Below, piece after piece: positions 58,882-64,000 of a stretch of 64,000 nt of DNA. The DNA is from Erythrobacter mangrovi (lineage in GTDB: Bacteria > Pseudomonadota > Alphaproteobacteria > Sphingomonadales > Sphingomonadaceae), in the NCBI RefSeq assembly GCF_013260645.1, contig NZ_CP053921.1, forward strand, positions 1,743,763 to 1,807,762, written 5' to 3'. The position numbers were made by a program, and so were the translations under genes. Under the pieces are notes generated by a model. It saw only the letters and a list, made by a program, of their open reading frames with translations. It had not been told where the DNA came from and searched no databases. How positions within the stretch are numbered: the stretch's first letter is position 1; every line of letters begins with the position of its first letter.

Positions 58882-59568
58882 TTACTCCGCGCTGCCCTCT
58901 TCCTCGGTGGTTTCTTCTTCGGCGCTCTCTTCAGCGTCCTGCTCGCTCGCCGGAACTTCGGCAGCGTCGGCGCTCGAGGTGTCGCCTTCGGCTTTCTTCA
59001 GGGCCGAAGGTGCAACCAGCGTCGCGATGGTGAAATCGCGGTCGGTGATCGCGCTTTCCGAACCAGCGGGCAGCGTAACTTCGCTGATGTGGATCGAATC
59101 GCCAACGTCCTTGCCGGTCACGTCGATGACGATCTCGCTCGGGATCTTGTCGTTTTCGCAGACCAGGTCGAGTTCGTGGCGAACGATGTTGAGCACGCCG
59201 CCCTTCTTGAGGCCCGGGCTCATTTCTTCGTTGGCGAAGACCACCGGAACCTGCACTTCGATCTTCCCGCCCTTGGTCATGCGGAGAAAGTCGACGTGTT
59301 CGGGGCGGTCGGTCACGGGATGTACGGCGACGTCCTTGGGAAGCGCGCGGACGGACTTGCCACCGATCTCGATCGTGACGATCGAATTCATGAAGTGGCC
59401 GGAGCCGAGCTGGCGGATCAGCTCCTTGGCTTCCACGTGGATCAGTGTGGGTTCTTCCTTGCCGCCGTAGATCACGGCGGGGACACGGCCTTCACGGCGC
59501 AGTTGACGGGAGGCTCCCTTGCCAGCCCGTTCGCGCGCCTCGGCCGGCAGGGTCAGAGCGTCGCTCAT
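58882..59568 (-). CDS. rplY: 50S ribosomal protein L25/general stress protein Ctc
   Basis: A 228-residue long-form L25 (TL5/CTC type) that binds 5S rRNA. The L25 domain begins [20 protein letters not shown], then [13 protein letters not shown], and runs to about residue 95. The C-terminal TL5 beta domain spans about 100-190 ([43 protein letters not shown]). The last 40 residues are an acidic Glu/Ser/Ala tail. The start is ATG 59568. It precedes pth, the usual order. Long-form L25 is stress-linked in Bacillus; no sigma-EcfG site is seen upstream here. Confidence 0.96.
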   Translation of the reverse strand: MSDALTLPAEARERAGKGASRQLRREGRVPAVIYGGKEEPTLIHVEAKELIRQLGSGHFMNSIVTIEIGGKSVRALPKDVAVHPVTDRPEHVDFLRMTKGGKIEVQVPVVFANEEMSPGLKKGGVLNIVRHELDLVCENDKIPSEIVIDVTGKDVGDSIHISEVTLPAGSESAITDRDFTIATLVAPSALKKAEGDTSSADAAEVPASEQDAEESAEEETTEEEGSAE

Positions 59569-59694
59569 GTCACATACCTTTCGAATGCATTTGGGTACTT
59601 CGGTCCGCCACGCCTCCAGGGATGACCATGACGCCGAAGGGCGCGCCTATAGCGGGCTTTCCGTGAAACGCAAGGTGCAAGGCCATTGCCGAGC

Positions 59695-60573
59695 CTATTC
59701 GATCCGGCGGACGACGTACCCGATCTTCTCCAGCTGCGCCGGCAAACCCTCTGGCCCCAATAGATGTCCGGCGCCCACCGCCACCAGCGGGCGCTCATTC
59801 GCCGAGAAGAGGTTTTCGAGCTGGGCGGTCCAGGCCGCGTTTCGGTCAACAAGCAGTGCCTGCTTGAGCTCCTTGTCGGAAAGAATGCCGCGCTGGGAAA
59901 CCCTGGTCAGCTCATCCAGATCGCCGCTGCTCCATACGCTCGCAAGGCGGGCGCTCTGATCTCCATACTCCGCTGCTTCGCTCAAGACTGCGTTGAGCAG
60001 GTCACGTTGTTCCTTCTCCGGCAAGCTATCGAAGATCGACAACTGCGCCTTGGCACCTTCCAGCTCAACAATCTCGCGGCCTTTGAAATCATCAATGAGC
60101 GCACGGTCGACGCCGTTCTCTGATTCTCCATCCTGCGCAACCTGGGCCAGAGCGAGCGCCGCCGCCCAGCTTTCCATCGGGTCGAAATAACTGCTTCTGA
60201 CACGCGCCTCGACAAGCAGCTTGTCGAACTCTTCGTGCAGATCGGGCACGATCCTCTGGCGGATAGGACCGCCTGGAGTGTCGAAGGCCATGTCCTCGAA
60301 CAGCTTGGATAGCGCTGCGCCATCGTCGAGGTTGGCCACTTCGACTACCAGCATATCGGCATCGCCCATCGCCTTTGTCAGCTTGGGCGATTGCCACTCG
60401 ACGTCGTCCGGCAGCGCGTGGATCGTGCCGAACAGCCATCCTTCCACCTGGCCATCCGGTCCGGTTATCTCCCACAGGGCCGGATATGTCTTGGGCCCCG
60501 CAGACTCGTCCGCGCGGGGTTGGCAGGCGGTCAGGGCAAGGGCGATCGCAAGACAGGAAAGGAGACGCTTCAT
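59695..60573 (-). CDS. TraB/GumN family lipoprotein (copy 1)
   Basis: A 292-residue putative TIKI/TraB-type protein. The lipoprotein signal MKRLLSCLAIALALTAC has lipobox LTAC with C17. The family marks are a paired GxxH: LFGTIHALPDDVEW near residue 50 and VAVGAGHLLGPEGL near 265, with an acidic VVEVANLDD between. TIKI relatives are metalloproteases with such H/E residues, so peptidase activity is possible but unproven. A second homologue lies immediately upstream (60646-61590), 72 bases away, and the two share about the same architecture, indicating tandem duplication. The start is ATG 60573 with GGAGACG just upstream. Confidence 0.87.
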   Translation of the reverse strand: MKRLLSCLAIALALTACQPRADESAGPKTYPALWEITGPDGQVEGWLFGTIHALPDDVEWQSPKLTKAMGDADMLVVEVANLDDGAALSKLFEDMAFDTPGGPIRQRIVPDLHEEFDKLLVEARVRSSYFDPMESWAAALALAQVAQDGESENGVDRALIDDFKGREIVELEGAKAQLSIFDSLPEKEQRDLLNAVLSEAAEYGDQSARLASVWSSGDLDELTRVSQRGILSDKELKQALLVDRNAAWTAQLENLFSANERPLVAVGAGHLLGPEGLPAQLEKIGYVVRRIE

Positions 60574-60645
60574 TGCGCGTCTCCCTGACGCAGCGGACGG
60601 CCATTGCAAGCATGCATCGTCAGATGGCCGACCAAGGGACAGCCG

Positions 60646-61590
60646 CTATTGCAGCCGCGTTACCGGGATCGAACGCGCTTCCAGGAAGTCCTGCACGCTC
60701 TTGTCGCCGGCAAGATGCCCGGCGCCAACCGCGATGAAGACGGTGCCGGGAGCGTCGAGGCGCTTCTCGATCCAATCGGCCCAATTGGCATTGCGATCGT
60801 ACAACAAGGTCTGCGCGAGCGTGGGATCGCTGAGGCTCTCGTTCATGAGCGTGGCGAGACCGTCGGCATCGCCAGCCATCCAGTAGGCGACCATCCGGTC
60901 CATCATCGGAACGATACCATCGATATTGGTGGCCGAAGCCATCAGGAAGGCGATCTGCGATTTGAGCGGCAGCTCGTCGAACAGGCCGATCTGGTAATCG
61001 ATCGTCTCCAGCGAAGCCCGCTGCTTCTCTTCCCCGGCCTTGACGTCGATCACGTGCTCGACACCGCTATCGGCGGTCCAGCCATTCTTCATCAACGGCA
61101 GGATCGACAGGGTCATGCCGGCGAACCAGGGTTCGAAGCGGTCGAAGGCGTTGACCGGCACGCCAATCGTGGTCAGCGCGCCCTCGTAAGCGACGCGGTC
61201 ATCCTGAGGCAGGATATCGCGCAGGGACTTCTCCGCGGGCAGCACGGCCTTGCTGACCACCATTTGCTGCGAGGCAGGGTCATTGGTCGCATCCGGCGGA
61301 ATCTCGGTCACCAGCGTGTCTGAGCTGGCAAGCGCAGTGGCAATGGATCCAGTGTACCATTCAACCGCGGTGGGAAGCGCGTGGACGGTCCCGAACAGGT
61401 AGATCGTCGTGTCCTCGTCGGCGACCTGCCACAGGGCCGGTCCCGAACGGGCTTCGGCTACTGGCGCAGCCGCCGCAGGCTGCAAGGCAGGCTCCGCATG
61501 CGCTGCGGTGCAACCCTGCAATGCCAGCGAAATGGGGGCCGCCAGGAAGAGGGAAAGTTTGGTTCTGAGGCTCATTGATGGCTTCTTCAT
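60646..61590 (-). CDS. TraB/GumN family lipoprotein (copy 2)
   Basis: A 314-residue paralogue of the downstream gene. Signal MKKPSMSLRTKLSLFLAAPI ends in the lipobox LQGC, giving an outer- or inner-membrane lipoprotein. The GxxH motifs are LFGTVHALPTAVEW and IAVGAGHLAGDKSVQDF, with VTEIPPDATND in the acidic position. A Pro/Ala/Glu linker (residues 31-48) separates lipid anchor and domain. The start at ATG 61590 is used; ATG 61575 (MSLRTKL) is a possible alternative. Divergent from glyQ with a 186-base gap that should hold both promoters. Function unknown, as for copy 1. Confidence 0.87.
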   Translation of the reverse strand: MKKPSMSLRTKLSLFLAAPISLALQGCTAAHAEPALQPAAAAPVAEARSGPALWQVADEDTTIYLFGTVHALPTAVEWYTGSIATALASSDTLVTEIPPDATNDPASQQMVVSKAVLPAEKSLRDILPQDDRVAYEGALTTIGVPVNAFDRFEPWFAGMTLSILPLMKNGWTADSGVEHVIDVKAGEEKQRASLETIDYQIGLFDELPLKSQIAFLMASATNIDGIVPMMDRMVAYWMAGDADGLATLMNESLSDPTLAQTLLYDRNANWADWIEKRLDAPGTVFIAVGAGHLAGDKSVQDFLEARSIPVTRLQ

Positions 61591-61776
61591 TGTGACACTT
61601 GGGCCGTGATGATTCCGGATCGTCTATACCAATTGTTGTCCCGTAGCCTGCAATCAAGCCCCCTGCTACTCCACAAGCGATTGGGGACGCCGGATGCCGC
61701 CGATGCGTGTCGAAGGCGTCGCTACACCGCTTTGCGGCATTGACGCTTTTTGGCTGCTAAGCCATGGCGCAGCGCC

Positions 61777-62712
61777 ATGAACCGTGACCCTTCGAAGTCA
61801 TTCCAGGACATGATCCTCGCACTCCACGATTTCTGGAGCGCGCAGGGCTGCCTTATCCTCCAGCCTTACGACATGCGCATGGGGGCGGGGACCTTCCACA
61901 CTGCGACCACGCTGCGCGCGCTGGGGCCGGAGCCGTGGAACGCGGCTTTCGTCCAGCCTTGCCGTCGCCCGACCGACGGTCGCTATGGCGAAAACCCCAA
62001 TCGCCTGCAGCACTATTACCAATACCAGGTGATCCTGAAACCGAGCCCGGCGGATATCCAGGACCTCTACCTGGAAAGCCTGCGGGTGATCGGCATCGAT
62101 CCGCTCAAGCACGATATCCGCTTCGTCGAGGATGACTGGGAAAGCCCGACGCTGGGCGCCTGGGGCCTGGGCTGGGAAGTCTGGTGCGACGGGATGGAAG
62201 TGACCCAGTTCACCTATTTCCAACAGATGGGCGGCTTCGACTGCAAGCCGGTGGCAGGCGAGCTGACCTACGGGCTCGAGCGCCTGGCGATGTACATCCA
62301 GGGCGTCGACAACGTCTATGACCTCAATTTCAACGGCGGCACGTCCTCAAGTAGCGAAGCGGTAGGACGCGAAAGACTCGTGACCTACGGCGACGTCTTC
62401 CTCGAAAACGAGAAGCAGATGTCGAAGTGGAACTTCGAAGTCGCCGAAACCGACGCTCTGTTCGACCTGTTCAACAAGGCCGAGGCCGAGTGCAAGAATG
62501 CGCTCGCGGCAGAGGTACCCATCGCCGCCTATGAGCAGGCGGTCGAGGCGAGCCACATCTTCAACCTGCTGCAGGCGCGCGGCGTGATCAGCGTGCAGGA
62601 ACGCGCCAGCTACATGGGCCGCGTCCGCGACCTCGCGCGCGGTAGCTGCGAAGCCTACATGGCCAAGGAAGCGCCCCAATGGGCCGAGAAATATCCGGAG
62701 TGGTCGAAATGA
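61777..62712 (+). CDS. glyQ: Glycyl-tRNA synthetase alpha subunit
   Basis: A 311-residue class IIc-type alpha subunit that activates glycine. The N-terminal motif [54 protein letters not shown] and [22 protein letters not shown] are diagnostic. Relative to E. coli there is a Ser-rich insertion at about residues 187-200 ([15 protein letters not shown]) before [10 protein letters not shown]. The start is ATG 61777; an upstream in-frame ATG at 61750 is less likely. Its stop overlaps the glyS ATG (ATGA), so the two subunits are made together. Confidence 0.97.
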   Translation: MNRDPSKSFQDMILALHDFWSAQGCLILQPYDMRMGAGTFHTATTLRALGPEPWNAAFVQPCRRPTDGRYGENPNRLQHYYQYQVILKPSPADIQDLYLESLRVIGIDPLKHDIRFVEDDWESPTLGAWGLGWEVWCDGMEVTQFTYFQQMGGFDCKPVAGELTYGLERLAMYIQGVDNVYDLNFNGGTSSSSEAVGRERLVTYGDVFLENEKQMSKWNFEVAETDALFDLFNKAEAECKNALAAEVPIAAYEQAVEASHIFNLLQARGVISVQERASYMGRVRDLARGSCEAYMAKEAPQWAEKYPEWSK

Positions 62713-64000
62713 GCGACTTCCTCCTCGAACTGCGCAGCGAAGAGATCCCGGCCCGGATGCAGGCGGGTGCGCGCGACGAACTCGAAAAGCTGTTCCGTCG
62801 CGAGATGGAAGCCGCCGGCGTTGCGGTTGGCGTGATTACGGTCTGGTCGACCCCGCGTCGTCTCGCATTGATTGCGCGCAGCCTGCCCGAAGCCACCGAG
62901 GCGGTCAGCGAAGAAGCCAAGGGCCCACCTGAAGGCGCGCCCGATGCCGCGATCGACGGATTCTGCCGCAAGAACGGCGTGACCCGCGACCAGCTTGAAT
63001 TGCGCGACATGAAGGGCCGCAACACCTGGTTCGCCGTAATCGAAAAGCCGGGCAGGGCGACCAGGGACGTCCTGGCCGGGGCGATCCCGGCCATCATTCG
63101 CGATTTCAGCTGGCCCAAGTCGATGCGCTGGGGAGCGGCCTCGCTCTCGACCGAGAGCCTGCGCTGGGTTCGCCCACTGTCGGGCATCGTCGCGCTGCTT
63201 GGCGATCATGTGATCGAATGCGAAGTGCACGGCGTTGCCAGCGGATCCGTGACCCACGGTCACCGTTTCCATCATTCGGGCGACATCACGATCGGCAATG
63301 CCGACGACTATGCGATGAAGCTGCGCGCAGGCCATGTGATCGTCGATCACAATGAGCGGCAGGACATGATCCGCGCCCGCGCCGCGCAGGTTGCATCCGA
63401 AGCCGGCCTCAAGCTGGTCGAGGACGAGGGCCTGGTGATCGAGAACGCCGGCCTCACCGAGTGGCCCGTGCCACTGCTCGGCCGTTTCGACGAGGCATTC
63501 CTCGACGTGCCGCCCGAGGTGATCCAGCTGACGGCGCGCGTGAACCAGAAGTATTTCGTCTGCGAGGATGCACAGGGCAAGCTCGCCAATGCCTTCGTCT
63601 GCACCGCCAATATCGCGGCGGCCGATGGCGGTACGGCGATCGTCGACGGCAACCGCAAGGTGCTTGCGGCGCGTCTCAGCGACGCGCGGTTCTTCTGGGA
63701 GCAGGATCGCAAGACTCCGCTTGCGCAGCAGGCCCGCAAGCTCTCGCGCATTACCTTCCATGAGAAGCTCGGGACGCTCGACGACAAGGTCGATCGTGTT
63801 GCCAAGTTGGCGGACTGGCTGGTCTTCGATGCCAAGGCTCCCAATGGCGACCACAAGTTGGCGCGTATGGCGGCTGAGCTGTCGAAGGCGGACCTCGTGA
63901 CTGAAATGGTTGGCGAGTTCCCTGAGCTCCAAGGCCTGATGGGCGGATATTACGCCCGCGCTGAAGGACTCCCCGACGAAGTCGCCGACGCAATCCGCGA
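62709..64000 (+). CDS. glyS: Glycyl-tRNA synthetase beta subunit (partial, 3' end outside window)
   Basis: The first 430 residues of GlyS; the gene continues past the right edge. The beta subunit binds tRNA-Gly and carries HD-like and anticodon-binding parts further on. The N-terminus [20 protein letters not shown] is the family start, and [58 protein letters not shown] and [13 protein letters not shown] are conserved blocks. It is coupled to glyQ by ATGA. Normal length is about 690 residues, so roughly 260 residues lie outside the window. Confidence 0.96.
   Translation, partial: MSDFLLELRSEEIPARMQAGARDELEKLFRREMEAAGVAVGVITVWSTPRRLALIARSLPEATEAVSEEAKGPPEGAPDAAIDGFCRKNGVTRDQLELRDMKGRNTWFAVIEKPGRATRDVLAGAIPAIIRDFSWPKSMRWGAASLSTESLRWVRPLSGIVALLGDHVIECEVHGVASGSVTHGHRFHHSGDITIGNADDYAMKLRAGHVIVDHNERQDMIRARAAQVASEAGLKLVEDEGLVIENAGLTEWPVPLLGRFDEAFLDVPPEVIQLTARVNQKYFVCEDAQGKLANAFVCTANIAAADGGTAIVDGNRKVLAARLSDARFFWEQDRKTPLAQQARKLSRITFHEKLGTLDDKVDRVAKLADWLVFDAKAPNGDHKLARMAAELSKADLVTEMVGEFPELQGLMGGYYARAEGLPDEVADAIR

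Overview
The window is GC-rich, gene-dense chromosomal DNA from an alphaproteobacterium. The gene complement and protein sequences point to Sphingomonadales, most likely Erythrobacteraceae. This is judged from remembered family sequences, not from a search. Supporting signs are the rpiB-glyA-nrdR, yqeY-dnaG-rpoD and mreBCD-mrdA-rodA blocks, a sigma-70 factor with acidic tracts, a carotenoid oxygenase and a sigma-EcfG-type promoter. Most of the window is ordinary core chromosome. There is no prophage, insertion sequence, CRISPR array or rRNA operon. No gene-free stretch exceeds about 280 bases; the longest, 54153-54430, holds only AT-rich leader DNA before a DUF2167 gene.

Layout, left to right. 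1-1952 (minus): DUF2177 protein, enoyl-CoA hydratase, YdjM-like membrane protein and the first codons of a probable purL. 2018-5516 (plus): xseB, ispA, coaD, a secreted cyclophilin and queA. 5513-9263: a TetR regulator divergent from a carotenoid oxygenase, followed by a two-gene ABC-2 exporter. 9381-14745 (plus): a beta-barrel protein, tgt, two small Cys-rich exported proteins (one of 43 residues), an S9 peptidase and an M50-like membrane peptidase. 14807-21310: rpsD, chorismate mutase, the rpiB-glyA-(74 aa)-nrdR-trmJ operon and a membrane M28 peptidase. 21318-25817 (minus): yqeY-dnaG-rpoD. 25980-31630 (plus): carA, an atypical membrane-anchored gene, carB, greA. 31646-34383 (minus): a GNAT acetyltransferase, DUF4170, and a four-gene envelope operon with a sigma-EcfG-type promoter. 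34551-40281 (plus): eno, an M13 peptidase, a phosphotransferase and its partner gene. 40278-43381 (minus): an EamA transporter, ribH, an HTH-RibB-RibA-like fusion, tRNA-Lys and a winged-helix-like protein. 43490-44200: a LuxR solo. 44197-49945 (minus): rodA-mrdA-mreD-mreC-mreB. 50141-52428: mutL and a lipoprotein. 52430-61590: MaoC, a phosphodiesterase, DUF2167, ychF, an SDR, a P-loop kinase-like protein, pth, rplY and two TraB/GumN lipoproteins. 61777-64000: glyQ and the start of glyS.

The genes are packed into operons with ATGA, GTGA or TGATG start/stop overlaps, and several convergent pairs share their stop codons. Several genes start at TTG or GTG codons that are chosen by a clear Shine-Dalgarno sequence.

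The most interesting signals are these. (1) A riboflavin-pathway protein carries an N-terminal HTH and a degenerate GTP cyclohydrolase II domain; two palindromes 31 bp apart overlap its putative promoter, suggesting direct autoregulation. (2) A 43-residue exported peptide has three CC pairs and sits between a strong ribosome-binding site and a strong terminator. (3) An atypical gene is translationally stitched between carA and carB. (4) A textbook sigma-EcfG promoter lies before a YqjD/YqjE-like operon. (5) A TetR/carotenoid-oxygenase/ABC-exporter unit has a candidate operator over its promoter.
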